Shown: positions 37,464 through 47,774 of the stretch, piece after piece | Position numbering within the stretch: position 1 is the stretch's first letter | Layout: the number at the start of each line of letters is the position of its first letter | From: UBA6168 sp964573725 | Lineage (GTDB): Bacteria > Bacteroidota > Bacteroidia > Chitinophagales > Saprospiraceae | Direction of reading: 5' to 3' | Length of the DNA: 64,000 nt | Assembly: GCA_964573725.1 (NCBI GenBank) | Contig: CAZNLJ010000013.1 | Location: 57,680 to 121,679, forward strand | Made by a program: the position numbers and the translations under genes | The notes under the pieces: generated by a model | What the model was told of the DNA's origin: nothing | What the model saw: only the letters and a program-made list of their open reading frames with translations | Database searches by the model: none

Positions 37464-38168
37464 ATGTACGAAACAGCTACCGAGATTTTCCGCAAGAACT
37501 GGGCCTTGTACCAAAAGGTGATTCAGTCCGATTATATGTGCCATTCCGCGATGATGGACTGGACACGAAAGGGAATTTCCCAATGGTCGGTACCGGAAGG
37601 GTTCCGTTGCCTGGATATGGGCTGCGGGGACGCCTTCCAGCTGTCTTCCATCCTTCCGGACTTTCCTGTCGCTTCCTATGAGGGTTGGGACCTTTCGCCT
37701 GAGGCCGTGGAATGGGCGGCGGAAAGACTCGCCCGGACAGGCATCCCCTTCCGCTTCGCCGTCGGGGATATGGCGTCGCTCCTGGCCGGTTCCCTGGATA
37801 ATTTCCAGCTCATCCACAGCAGCTATGCCGTCCATCATCTCCAGGATGATGCGAAAGAACGCCTCGTAATCGGGATCTTCAACCACCTCTCTCCGGGAGG
37901 CCGGCTGGTAATGGTCGATGTCTTCCGCACGGATGGCCAGACCCGAAAGGCATATATCGACGCTTATCTCGCGAATATGTACGCAACCTGGAACCTGTTG
38001 TCCGAGCAGGAGTTCGAAATGATCCGGCAACACGTCGAATCTTTCGACTTCCCCGCCAGCCTCGAGGATATGATGGCTTGGTTGCGGAATGCCGGGTTCC
38101 GACTCCTGTTCGACCACACACCGGATGGCCGCCACCATATTTTGGTCGCGGAAAAGCCGGGCGCCTAA
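37464..38168 (+). CDS. SAM-dependent class I methyltransferase
   Basis: A 234-aa cytoplasmic protein with methyltransferase motif I at FRCLDMGCGDAFQLSSIL (about residues 47-64), the acidic residue after strand 2 (YEGWDLSPEAVEWA), motif II LIHSSYAVHHLQDD and motif III FNHLSPGGRLVMVDVF. The fold and HHLQDD pattern fit small-molecule methyltransferases, but the substrate is unknown. It is separated from the TonB receptor by about 240 nt and converges with the phosphodiesterase gene with a 29-nt gap. Confidence 0.88.
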   Translation: MYETATEIFRKNWALYQKVIQSDYMCHSAMMDWTRKGISQWSVPEGFRCLDMGCGDAFQLSSILPDFPVASYEGWDLSPEAVEWAAERLARTGIPFRFAVGDMASLLAGSLDNFQLIHSSYAVHHLQDDAKERLVIGIFNHLSPGGRLVMVDVFRTDGQTRKAYIDAYLANMYATWNLLSEQEFEMIRQHVESFDFPASLEDMMAWLRNAGFRLLFDHTPDGRHHILVAEKPGA

Positions 38169-38197
38169 GGCCGTCCCGCTTTGTTGTTATCACCAGG

Positions 38198-39202
38198 TCA
38201 GCGGCTCCTGTCCTCCGGAGCCCGAAGTCCTTCATACTGGTGCGGACGTCCCAGTCGATACAGCTGTAGGAACCGGCGCAGCCTTCCCATATCGTCCACG
38301 TTGAGGATGCCGGCTCCGTGGGACAGCAACCGACGCCAGCAGGCCTCCTCTTCCGGACTTGCCCACAACCGGACGCGTTTCCCTTCCTGTTCGGCCAACC
38401 GGACCAGCTTCCGGAACACTTGCCATTGGCCGTCCGCCTGCCACCCACCGCAGGAATGCGGACCGAAAATGTTCCGGAAATTTTCACTGATTACCGGAAT
38501 GTATTCGCTCGGTATCCCTTTGCCCAGGTCTTCCAACCGTCCGTCCAATGCCATCCACCGGCTTTCTTCACCCAACAGCTGCGCCACCGGCCTGTTTCCG
38601 GAAAGAAGTATGTCGACGGCACCCTGCCGGACTTCCCCCCCCACATATTCCGTGACCCATTGCCGGAATGGAGCCAGGTATTCTTTGAGCCGCTCGTAGG
38701 TCTCCGCTGCTTCCGTCTTGATGTCAATCACCAGGTACAATGGGTCGCTCGTGCCGGGAAATACCTTTCCACCCTGGCTTCGGAGAATCGCTTCCAAGGG
38801 CTGCAGGTACAGCCGTTCCAGGGTCCGCATCGGATCCGGTACCGCCGGATGGTCGTGCGATACGTACAATTCGCTACCGATCAAGTGTATATCAACCTCT
38901 ATGTACTGGAATCCCTGCGCCAATGCATCGAACAGGGGCCGCGCATGCATGTAGTCGTTGTGGGCATGGGCATTCGGTAGCGGTCGGACCGGTATCCCGT
39001 TTTTCCAGGGCGCTTTCCATGCCCCGCTGCCCATCCCGGCATCGCAGGGGCCTTCCAAACAAGTTTGTTCGTGTAAGGGGACGTCCGGGCTCGCATCCAG
39101 TCGGACAGCGGAAGCCGATAGTATGGTTGCGAGAATCCATGGAAGGAGCCGGTATCGGAATCCCGCTCCTGTCGCATCCGTGTCTGCCTGTATTTCCCTC
39201 AT
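38198..39202 (-). CDS. Secreted AIM6-like phosphodiesterase (PLC/GDPD superfamily)
   Basis: A 334-aa protein with an N-terminal hydrophobic segment (LLPWILATILSASAVRL) consistent with export. The catalytic pattern of the PI-PLC/glycerophosphodiester phosphodiesterase superfamily is clear: NAHAHNDY (H79, H81), YIEVDIHLI (E102, D104) and LYVSHDHPA (H116, H118), with LYLVIDIKTEAAETY later. The HAHNDY form is typical of AIM6-like members. It probably hydrolyses a phosphodiester outside the cytoplasm, in line with a phosphate-scavenging role (inference). A TACTTTTA -7-like box (39207-39214, minus strand) lies only 4 nt before the ATG. Confidence 0.87.
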   Translation of the reverse strand: MREIQADTDATGAGFRYRLLPWILATILSASAVRLDASPDVPLHEQTCLEGPCDAGMGSGAWKAPWKNGIPVRPLPNAHAHNDYMHARPLFDALAQGFQYIEVDIHLIGSELYVSHDHPAVPDPMRTLERLYLQPLEAILRSQGGKVFPGTSDPLYLVIDIKTEAAETYERLKEYLAPFRQWVTEYVGGEVRQGAVDILLSGNRPVAQLLGEESRWMALDGRLEDLGKGIPSEYIPVISENFRNIFGPHSCGGWQADGQWQVFRKLVRLAEQEGKRVRLWASPEEEACWRRLLSHGAGILNVDDMGRLRRFLQLYRLGRPHQYEGLRAPEDRSR

Positions 39203-39532
39203 CGTGTAAAAGTAGGATTCCCCCGCTGTTCTATGCCAGCGTTTGCGGCAAATATTTCAGCCCCCGCTCCTGCTTTACATATGGATAATATTGGGTTCCC
39301 GAAGCCCTGTTTGCTTAACGAATATTTCAACAACCCTTCATATTGGCTTTCTGCCCGCTTGAATCCGGCGAGATAGTTTTGTTGCTGTTTTCAACTCATT
39401 TCAAGTTGTCCGCCGAAGTGCTCGTACTTGGTGTTCCATCTCCTTCTCTCCGGTCTTTTCCGCCTGGTCCAGGGTGGACTTCCGGAGCACGGATGGTCTC
39501 CCACAGTTTGGTCAATGGCAAAAAGCATGGTC

Positions 39533-42500
39533 ATGAAGAAAAAATGTACCCTCATTTCTGTCTGTATGGCGTTGGTCGGCGCCATGTATGCCCAATCCTT
39601 GGTTCACTATTGGAATTTCAACAATCCTACGGACCTCAATTCCTTGCTGTCCCCCACTTATTCCTTGTTGAACGGCGCGGGTATACAGTATGTACCAGGG
39701 ACAAGCAGCGCCCTGTTGGGAGATGACGGGTCCGGTTTCGACGTCACCAATCCCAATGCCAGGAATGGCGACGCATCATTGACACACCTGCGCCTCAACA
39801 ACCCCATCGGATCCGCCCTGGAATTGGACCTGCCGACCACCGGCTTCGAACAGGTGGTGGTGAAGTACGCCACCCGGCGGTCCGGCTCCGGCGCCGGCCG
39901 CCAAATCATTTCCTTTTCCACCGACGGGGTGGAATTCGACAGCCTGTTGTCCCTGGAGCCGGTCAACGGCGATCCCACCCTCCAAATCCTGGACTTCTCG
40001 ACCATTCCTGCCTGCCATGACAATCCCTTGTTCCGCATCCGTATCACGTTCGAAATTGGTGTCGGGGGCTCTTCCGGAAACAACCGGTTCGATAACCTGA
40101 CAGTGGAGGGTTCTCCGATCGGCATGGATGTGTTCCCCCCGACCGTCTCGTTCTTCCCTGCGGCTGGATCGGTCAACGTCGATCCGGATATTCTTCCTGC
40201 ACTGGTATTCAACGAACCCATCCGGCTGATTTCCGGAAATCCGGTGACCAACGCCGATATTCCGTCCCTGCTCCAATTCAGCAGGGATAGCGCCATGGGC
40301 GTTTCCGTCGGTTTTTCCGGCGAAATGAGCGGGAATTCCATTTCCATCCTGCCATCCGCTCCGCTGGAGAACGGGGTGACCTATTTTCTGACCCTCCTGC
40401 CCAATACCGTGACGGACCTGGCCGGTAATGCCTTGACGGAGCCGGCCTCAACTTCCTTTTCCGTCCTGCCGGTCCAAACATTCCTGCAGCCCGGTGATAT
40501 TCTCCCGGTCGCCTATCGAATGAACGCCAGCGGGGCGGAGGATGAGATCGCCCTGCTTACGCTTGTCAATATACTGCCGGGTACGCTCCTGAATATCACG
40601 GATACCAAATACACGGATAATCCGCAACCCCAATGTCCCGGCGGATTGACCTGGTCCGCTCCCGCTCAGGTCATTCCGGCAGGTTCCGTATTTTCCATTC
40701 GGACTGGTGCCGGTCTCGCCACGCTGGGAACGGTCACCGGCTCCTCTTTCGGACTTGGTTCCGGGGGTGACCAGGTCATTGTCTATACCGGAACGCCTTC
40801 GGAACCCGTTCATGTGACCGCACTGAGTTCCAATGCCTGGACCTCCTCCCCACATACCGGATGTAGCGGCAGCTTCTCTTTGCTGCCGGCCGGATTGTCG
40901 GATGGCAGCAGCGCCATCCAGCTCGGAAATGTGCCCGGTAATGCCTCCGGTAATACGCCCAACGCCTATTACGCCGGTGTTCAGTCCGGATCGAAGGAAT
41001 TGCTGCGACAGGCTGTCCTGAATCCGGAAAATTGGATCGGGGCAGGTTCGGGTACGCTGCCGCAGCTTTGGCCTTCCTGGCATTTTCCCGGTCCGCCCCA
41101 GGTGACGGCGGCAGCCGTCACGTCCGCGACGACGATCCGGCTCGTTTTCAACAATGACCTGGACTCCCTTTCCGCGGTGAACCCGGACAATTATGCCGGT
41201 ATCCCAGGTCTTGCCTCCGCTGCGGTCTCCGTCAACGGTATGCTGCCGGATACCGTGGTCCTGACTTACGACCAGCCCTTCGCCCTGGGGGCATCCTACG
41301 GCCTGGTGGTTGACGATGTCCTGGATGCGGACAACCGGGTGATGCTGGAACCTTTCCTCTTCGAATTCGAATATGTGACCAAGGTCTCTTTTACCGACCG
41401 CTTCCAATCGGTGTCGGAATCCGACGGATCCGTACTCGTGCCTTTGACGGTCGAAAATCCTTCCCCCGGTTCCACGGTCGAACTGGTGCTGAAACCTGCA
41501 CCCTTCCGTACGGCCGATGACGCCGATGTCCTGTGGTCCGGTACCTTGTCGCTGTCGACGGAAAATACGACCCAGCTGTCGATTCCCATCGATTTGGTGG
41601 ATGACCTGTCGGTGGAACAGGACGAATACTTCGTATTGGCCTTGGAGCATCCGGTGGGACTGACCATCGAGGGCAGCCCCTTCTACACGGTCTACATCCG
41701 GGATGACGACCGCCAGGCACCGACTTCCACAGGAACGGCAGCCCTTCGGTTCCTTTCCCGCTATTCGGTACCCAATCCGGACGGCGCGGAGGGGATTGCG
41801 GAAATCGTCGCCTACGATCCCGCCAGCCATCGCTTGTTCGCCATCAGTACCGGACTTAAGGCGTTTGATATCATTGATTTTTCCCAACCCGCCCAACCTG
41901 TCCTCCTGCAACAGGTGCCGGTCGACGCATGGGGAGGCGGGCTGACCAGCATCGCCGTAAAGGACGGTATCGTGGCAGTCTCCGTATCCGCCCTTACCTC
42001 CGAACAAGACAACGGCTCGGTCCTTTTCTTCGATGTACAGGGCAACTTCCTCAAGCAGGTATCCGTCGGTGCCTTGCCGGACATGGTCACCTTCTCCCCC
42101 GATGGTCGGTATGTTCTGGTCGCCAATGAAGGGCAACCCTCCGATGATTATTCGGTGGATCCGGAAGGCTCCGTTACCCTGGTCGATATTTCCCAAGGTA
42201 TCGCTTCCTTGTCACCGGCGGATATCCATACGGCCGGTTTCCATGCTTTCGATGCCCAGGCCGCCGATCTGCAGGCCGCCGGATTGCGCTGGCTATATCC
42301 CGCAAATTCCCTTTCGCAAGATCTCGAACCGGAGTACATAACGGTGTCCGATGATAGCAAGACCGCCTGGGTCAGCCTCCAGGAAAATAATGCGGTCGCC
42401 GTCATCGATATCCCTTCCCGCACCGTCACGGATATCTGGCCCCTCGGCACCAAAGATTTTTCCGCCTTCGGCAACGGTTTGGATCTCTCCGACCGCAGCG

Positions 42501-45500
42501 GTGCCGTCCATATCGCCAATTATCCGCTCAAAGGGTTCTTCCTCCCCGACGGTATCGCGCACTTCTCCATCGGAGGGCAGCCTTATCTCCTCTCCGCCAA
42601 TGAAGGCGATGAACGGGAATATGCCGGACTCAATGAAAGGACGACCGTCGGCGCGGTTGCGCTGGACCCGACCGCTTTTCCCCAAGCCGCCGTCCTGCAG
42701 GAAAACCATAATATGGGTCGTTTCCGCATTTCCAACCTCCATGGGGATGAGGATGGGGATGGGGATTTCGACGAACTCTTCTGCGTAGGCACCCGCTCTT
42801 TCTCCGTCTGGAATGCCACCGACGGAAGCCTCCTCTACGATAGCGGCGACGCATTCGAAACCATCACCGCGGCAAATCCTCATACCGCCCCTATTTTCAA
42901 TGCCGATAACGAAGGAAATGGCTTCAAGAGCCGGAGCCGGGCCAAAGGCCCCGAACCGGAAGGGGTGACCGTCGCCACCGTCGACGGCCGTACTTATGCG
43001 TTCATTACCCTGGAACGTATCGGCGGACTGATGGTCTACGATGTCTCCTCGCCCGCGCAACCTCAGTTTGTAGACTACCTGAATACCCGCGACAACATGT
43101 CCTTCGCCGGTGATAACGGGCCGGAAGGGGTGCTCTTCATCCCGGCCGCGGACAGCCCGGACGGCTTCTCTTATGTCGTCACCGCCAACGAACTCAGCGG
43201 AACCCTGGCGGTCTTCCGCTTCCTCACCAAACCGGTGGTCGGTTTCGCCTCGGCGTATTCCCACGCAACCGAAGGTGCCGACAGCCTCGCCGTTCAGGTC
43301 GTCGTGGAACAACCCGGGGTGGCCGCAACCGTCCACTTCTCGGCGGTCGCCGCCGGAACTGCCTCGGAAGGGCAGGATTTTTCCTGGCTCTCCGATTCCA
43401 TCTCCCTCCCGCCGACCACTGGTCCGGATACTTTCCTGTTCCATGTCGCCCTCCCGGATAATACGGACCTGACCGGCGGAAAATATCTTATCCTGAAGGT
43501 GGACAGCACAGACCAGGTGTCACCGGGTTCCTCGCCGGAACATATCCTGTTGATCCGGGACAACGATGTATTCGCTCCGGTCATGCAGTCGGATCCGTTC
43601 GTTCAGATGCGCCACCTCGGTAGTTTTGAGGCCAGCCCCACCGGTGGTTCGGCCGAAATATCGGGCTTCGATCCCGTTTCCAAACGCTTGTTTACGACCA
43701 ATATCGATAACAATTCCCTCGAAATACTGGACTTCTCCGACCCCAACGCGGTGGTCCACCTGCTCTCGGTGGATATGTCTCCCTACGGCGCAGGCATCAA
43801 TAGCGTGGCGGTGAAAAACGGCCTCGTCGCTGCCAGTATAGAAGGTGTTTCGACCGGTGAACCCGGGTCCGTCGCCTTCTTCGATGCGGACGGACAATTC
43901 CTGAACAGTGTGCCGGTCGGCTTCCTGCCGGATATGGTCACTTTCACCAACGACGGATCCAAGGTGCTGACTGCCAACGAAGGGGAACCCAATTCGGATT
44001 ATTCCATAGACCCACCCGGTTCCATTTCTGTCATCCACCTGGAGGCCGGGGTGCAGCAACTTACGCCGGCCGATGTCACCCACCTCTCCTTCGATGGTTT
44101 CAACGACCAGTTGGAGAGCCTCCGCGCACAGGGTGTCCGGATTTTCGGCCCCAATGCCTCGGTCGCCAACGACCTGGAACCGGAATATATCTGCATCAGT
44201 TCCGATGATAAGTCCGCCCTGGTGACCCTGCAGGAAAACAACGCCCTGGCGATAGTGGACCTGCAAAACCTAATGGTCACCGCCATCCAACCTCTCGGTT
44301 ACAAGGACCATCGACTCCCGGCCAATATCCTGGATGCTTCCGACCGCGGCGGCCGTATCTTCTCCGCCGCCTGGAATGTCAAAGGTGCCTACATGCCGGA
44401 TGCCATCGAATGCTTCACGGTGGACGGCGTAACTTACGCCGTGACCGCCAACGAGGGGGATGCCCGCGAATACGGGGATTTTGTGGAATCCCAACGCCTG
44501 AAGGACCTCGTGCTGGACCCGACCGCCTTCCCCGATGCCGCCTACCTCCAACAGGATGTGTTGCTCGGACGACTGAATGTCTCCGGCGCCAGCGGGGATA
44601 CGGACGGAGATGGCGACCTCGATGAAATCTACGCATTCGGCGGTAGGTCTTTCAGCATCTGGAATGTCTCTACCGGAGAATTGGTCTGGGACAGCGGCGA
44701 TGACCTGGAGGCCATCGTCGCCGGCGATCCTGTCTGGGGGGCCTTCTTCAATGCCAGTAATGGCAATACACCCAGCTTCCGCAACCGAAGCGATGACAAA
44801 GGCCCGGAGCCGGAAGCGGTATCGGTTGTTACCCTGGATGACCGTGTCTTCGCCTTCATAGGCTTGGAAAGAATAGGCGGGGTCATGGCTTACGAGATAA
44901 CGGATCCCACTTCGCCGGTCTTCATCCAATACTTGAATACGCGCGAAATCCCCGGCGGTGACCTCGGCCCGGAGGGCCTGCTGTTCATCCCCCGGCACGA
45001 AAGCCCCAACGGAAGGAACCTGCTCGTCGTCAGCAACGAAATCAGCGGAACCGTTTCGGTCATCCAGCTGGATATCGACCGTACCCACGGCGGGGACCTC
45101 TCCCTGGAAACCTTCGATTACATACCGGAATCCTCGGTGACGGTCGTTCAGGGTGACACCATCTTCGACGGGGGTATCAGCGGCTTGCATTATATACCCG
45201 GTACCAATCGGGAATTCCTGGCGGTCAGTGACCGTGGCCCCAATGTGGATGCCGGCAATCATCCCAATGCTTCCGGTGCGACCTTGCTCTTTCCGGCTCC
45301 TGATTATGCACCGCGCATTACCCGGTTCTCCGCAGAAAATGGACAATGGAATGTCCAATCCGTCGAACCCGTCCGCCGACCTGATGCTACTCCGGTTTCC
45401 GGCCTTCCGCTCCCGGCAGGGGCCGGTGCTACGGGCGAAATCGCTTGGGCCGATACAACGCCTGCGGTACTCAACCCGGATATCTGGGGACTGGATGCGG

Positions 45501-47641
45501 AAGGTATCGTGGAGGATAATTTCGGAAACATCTGGTTATGCGACGAATACGGCGCCTCTGTCTGGAAAGTCAATAAGGCCACCAACCAGGTGGTCAAACG
45601 ATATACACCCTTTCCCACCGAACCGGAGGATGTTTCGCTGCCGGCTCCCATCGGACTTCGTAAACCGAACCGGGGCTTCGAAGGTATTGCGGTGACGCCC
45701 AACGGACATATTTACGCCATCCTCCAAAGTGTGGCCAATAATCCGGATGCCGCCGCCGGCAACAACGGCCGCCTGCTCCGCCTGGTCGGAATCAATCCCG
45801 AAACCGATGCCGTTACCCAATACGCGTACGAAATCAATCCGCCCTACGGTCAAATCCGTTCCCGCGACTGGAAAGTCGGCGACCTCGTCGCGGTCAACAA
45901 CCAGGAGTTCCTGCTCGTCGAGCATGCCGAACGCAACGGATGGAACGCCAAGGTGGTCTATAAGGTCGACATCGCGGACGCTACGCCGCTACCTGTTTCG
46001 GATGACTTCGGCGGCCTTACCCTGGAGCAGGTCGGTTCCGCTGCCGACCTGGCGCTCTTCGGCGTGCATGCCGTCCAAAAACTGCCTGTGCTCGACCTGC
46101 TGGAGGCCGGCTGGGACCTCAGCCATGACAAACCCGAAGGACTGACCATCCTGGATGCCGCCACCATCGCCCTGGTGAATGACAACGACTTCGGTATCGC
46201 TAGCCCCGCAGCGGACGGTTCTTTTGTCTTCACCGGGAAATCCACCCGCCTCTATATCTATGGTCTCGCGGATTCCCTGGACTATGTCCCGCCTTACTGT
46301 TCCTTCGACCTGCCCGCGGTAACGCTGGATTTCTGTGAGGGGGATACCGCTGCCGTGGACGCCGGCTCCGGTTTTTCCCAATACCTGTGGAGCAACGGAT
46401 CCACCGGGTCCATCCTGCAATCCTCCCTGCCAGGTACTTACGGGGTAACTGTCACCAACGATGCCGGATGTAAGGCTTCCGATAGTATTACGTTGGTGGC
46501 CAAAGGATTGCCTCTTGTCTCCCTCGAGGGTGATACCACCCTTTGTCCGGAATCCTTGCCCTGGATAGTCACCGCCACCGATACCTTGCCCGGGACGGCT
46601 TTCGCCTGGGTCACGGGAGATACTTCCGCTTCCGTCGTCTTGTCGACGGCCGGTTCCTATGCGGTCGTCGCTACCAATGTGGCCGGTTGTTCGGTCACCG
46701 CTTCGGTGGACCTCGGTATCTGGCCCTCCCCTCAACTCGATCTGGGGCCGGACAGAACCAGCTGCCAGGGGGATGTATCCGAAATCCAGGCCGATTCGGG
46801 ATTCGTATCCTACCTCTGGAGCAATGGCAGCCAGGAACCCTTCCTGCTCGTCGGCACGGCCGGCACCTTCAGCGTAACGGTGACGGATGGGAACGGCTGT
46901 ATCGCCTCGGATAGCCTGGATGTAGCCGTTTCCCCGCTGCCAACCGCCGACCTGGGGCCGAATCAAACGATCTGCCAAGGGGATACGGTCGTCTTGGATG
47001 CCGGAGATTCCGGTAGTGACCGCTCTTTCCTGTGGAACACCGGTGCCATGTCGCCTTTGTTGCCGGTCACCCAAACAGGTACTTATTCCGTCTTGGTGAC
47101 AGACCTGAACACCGGGTGTACCAATCTCGACGCCATGACCCTGTTCGTGAATCCCGCACCGGTCGTCAGCTTGGGTAATGATACCGTTTTCAATGTGCCG
47201 ACTTCCTATGTCCTCGATCCCGGGCCAGGATTCCTGTCCTACGCCTGGTCCGATGGCTCCGGCGGACAGACGCTTACCGTGACGGAATCAGGGGCCTACT
47301 CGGTCACCGTGACCGACCAGAACGGCTGTCAAGGCAGTGCGACTGTCCATGTCACCATAGAGCCCAGCCGGGTGCGGGATGCCAATGACAGGCATGACCT
47401 GGTCATCTACCCGAATCCTGCCGCGACAACGGTATCCGTCCGCTTGCCGGACACCTGGAGGACTGAAGGTCGCTGGGTCCTGTCAGACGCCGTCGGACGA
47501 CCCGTTTTGTCCGCTACTCTGTCATCCCGGGAGAACAATTCGTTCCAGGTTCCGGTAGCGGAACTACCGGCCGGTATCTACACGCTGTCGCTGCTCGCGG
47601 AAGGGGCGCGATACGCGGGAAAGCTGGTGGTGGTCCGTTGA
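39533..47641 (+). CDS. Giant T9SS surface protein: two choice-of-anchor I domains plus phytase-like esterase
   Basis: A 2,702-aa protein; ATG 39533 (MKKKCTLISVCMALVGAMYA) opens the signal peptide, and in-frame ATGs at 39515 and 39527 are alternatives. Approximate domains: 20-195 N-terminal sandwich; 198-316 Ig-like SbsA/Big_5 (FPAAGSVNVDPDILPALVFN); 317-520 lamin-tail-like; 523-617 second Big-like; 618-727 Calx-beta-like; 737-1233 choice-of-anchor I (LSANEGDEREYAGL); 1235-1345 Calx-beta-like; 1353-1848 second choice-of-anchor I (VTANEGDAREYGDF); 1857-2253 esterase-like phytase domain (AVSDRGPNVDAG, LDAEGIVEDNFGNIWLCDEY, NRGFEGIAVTPNG); 2256-2610 SprB-like Ig repeats (YLWSNGSTGSILQSSLPGTY); 2622-2702 T9SS sorting domain (VIYPNPAATTVSVRL). 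Choice-of-anchor I proteins are often labelled alkaline phosphatase-like; activity here is inference. A strong terminator follows. Confidence 0.92.
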   Translation: MKKKCTLISVCMALVGAMYAQSLVHYWNFNNPTDLNSLLSPTYSLLNGAGIQYVPGTSSALLGDDGSGFDVTNPNARNGDASLTHLRLNNPIGSALELDLPTTGFEQVVVKYATRRSGSGAGRQIISFSTDGVEFDSLLSLEPVNGDPTLQILDFSTIPACHDNPLFRIRITFEIGVGGSSGNNRFDNLTVEGSPIGMDVFPPTVSFFPAAGSVNVDPDILPALVFNEPIRLISGNPVTNADIPSLLQFSRDSAMGVSVGFSGEMSGNSISILPSAPLENGVTYFLTLLPNTVTDLAGNALTEPASTSFSVLPVQTFLQPGDILPVAYRMNASGAEDEIALLTLVNILPGTLLNITDTKYTDNPQPQCPGGLTWSAPAQVIPAGSVFSIRTGAGLATLGTVTGSSFGLGSGGDQVIVYTGTPSEPVHVTALSSNAWTSSPHTGCSGSFSLLPAGLSDGSSAIQLGNVPGNASGNTPNAYYAGVQSGSKELLRQAVLNPENWIGAGSGTLPQLWPSWHFPGPPQVTAAAVTSATTIRLVFNNDLDSLSAVNPDNYAGIPGLASAAVSVNGMLPDTVVLTYDQPFALGASYGLVVDDVLDADNRVMLEPFLFEFEYVTKVSFTDRFQSVSESDGSVLVPLTVENPSPGSTVELVLKPAPFRTADDADVLWSGTLSLSTENTTQLSIPIDLVDDLSVEQDEYFVLALEHPVGLTIEGSPFYTVYIRDDDRQAPTSTGTAALRFLSRYSVPNPDGAEGIAEIVAYDPASHRLFAISTGLKAFDIIDFSQPAQPVLLQQVPVDAWGGGLTSIAVKDGIVAVSVSALTSEQDNGSVLFFDVQGNFLKQVSVGALPDMVTFSPDGRYVLVANEGQPSDDYSVDPEGSVTLVDISQGIASLSPADIHTAGFHAFDAQAADLQAAGLRWLYPANSLSQDLEPEYITVSDDSKTAWVSLQENNAVAVIDIPSRTVTDIWPLGTKDFSAFGNGLDLSDRSGAVHIANYPLKGFFLPDGIAHFSIGGQPYLLSANEGDEREYAGLNERTTVGAVALDPTAFPQAAVLQENHNMGRFRISNLHGDEDGDGDFDELFCVGTRSFSVWNATDGSLLYDSGDAFETITAANPHTAPIFNADNEGNGFKSRSRAKGPEPEGVTVATVDGRTYAFITLERIGGLMVYDVSSPAQPQFVDYLNTRDNMSFAGDNGPEGVLFIPAADSPDGFSYVVTANELSGTLAVFRFLTKPVVGFASAYSHATEGADSLAVQVVVEQPGVAATVHFSAVAAGTASEGQDFSWLSDSISLPPTTGPDTFLFHVALPDNTDLTGGKYLILKVDSTDQVSPGSSPEHILLIRDNDVFAPVMQSDPFVQMRHLGSFEASPTGGSAEISGFDPVSKRLFTTNIDNNSLEILDFSDPNAVVHLLSVDMSPYGAGINSVAVKNGLVAASIEGVSTGEPGSVAFFDADGQFLNSVPVGFLPDMVTFTNDGSKVLTANEGEPNSDYSIDPPGSISVIHLEAGVQQLTPADVTHLSFDGFNDQLESLRAQGVRIFGPNASVANDLEPEYICISSDDKSALVTLQENNALAIVDLQNLMVTAIQPLGYKDHRLPANILDASDRGGRIFSAAWNVKGAYMPDAIECFTVDGVTYAVTANEGDAREYGDFVESQRLKDLVLDPTAFPDAAYLQQDVLLGRLNVSGASGDTDGDGDLDEIYAFGGRSFSIWNVSTGELVWDSGDDLEAIVAGDPVWGAFFNASNGNTPSFRNRSDDKGPEPEAVSVVTLDDRVFAFIGLERIGGVMAYEITDPTSPVFIQYLNTREIPGGDLGPEGLLFIPRHESPNGRNLLVVSNEISGTVSVIQLDIDRTHGGDLSLETFDYIPESSVTVVQGDTIFDGGISGLHYIPGTNREFLAVSDRGPNVDAGNHPNASGATLLFPAPDYAPRITRFSAENGQWNVQSVEPVRRPDATPVSGLPLPAGAGATGEIAWADTTPAVLNPDIWGLDAEGIVEDNFGNIWLCDEYGASVWKVNKATNQVVKRYTPFPTEPEDVSLPAPIGLRKPNRGFEGIAVTPNGHIYAILQSVANNPDAAAGNNGRLLRLVGINPETDAVTQYAYEINPPYGQIRSRDWKVGDLVAVNNQEFLLVEHAERNGWNAKVVYKVDIADATPLPVSDDFGGLTLEQVGSAADLALFGVHAVQKLPVLDLLEAGWDLSHDKPEGLTILDAATIALVNDNDFGIASPAADGSFVFTGKSTRLYIYGLADSLDYVPPYCSFDLPAVTLDFCEGDTAAVDAGSGFSQYLWSNGSTGSILQSSLPGTYGVTVTNDAGCKASDSITLVAKGLPLVSLEGDTTLCPESLPWIVTATDTLPGTAFAWVTGDTSASVVLSTAGSYAVVATNVAGCSVTASVDLGIWPSPQLDLGPDRTSCQGDVSEIQADSGFVSYLWSNGSQEPFLLVGTAGTFSVTVTDGNGCIASDSLDVAVSPLPTADLGPNQTICQGDTVVLDAGDSGSDRSFLWNTGAMSPLLPVTQTGTYSVLVTDLNTGCTNLDAMTLFVNPAPVVSLGNDTVFNVPTSYVLDPGPGFLSYAWSDGSGGQTLTVTESGAYSVTVTDQNGCQGSATVHVTIEPSRVRDANDRHDLVIYPNPAATTVSVRLPDTWRTEGRWVLSDAVGRPVLSATLSSRENNSFQVPVAELPAGIYTLSLLAEGARYAGKLVVVR

Positions 47642-47672
47642 GCTCGGAAGCCATCGGCCAGGTAATGGGCTC

Positions 47673-47711
47673 GGAAGATGTTCCCCCGACGGAGGGGAAC
47701 ATCTTCCTTTT
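47673..47711 (+). terminator. Intrinsic terminator after the giant T9SS protein
   Basis: GGAAGATGTTCCCC (47673-47686) pairs perfectly with GGGGAACATCTTCC (47694-47707) around a 7-nt loop, followed by TTTT after a shared T. It lies 32 nt beyond the stop codon. Confidence 0.88.
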
Positions 47712-47774
47712 CCCGGTTGTTCTTATGTCGTCACTTCCTCGTTGTAACCTCAAATGGTTTGAATAATACCGCCG

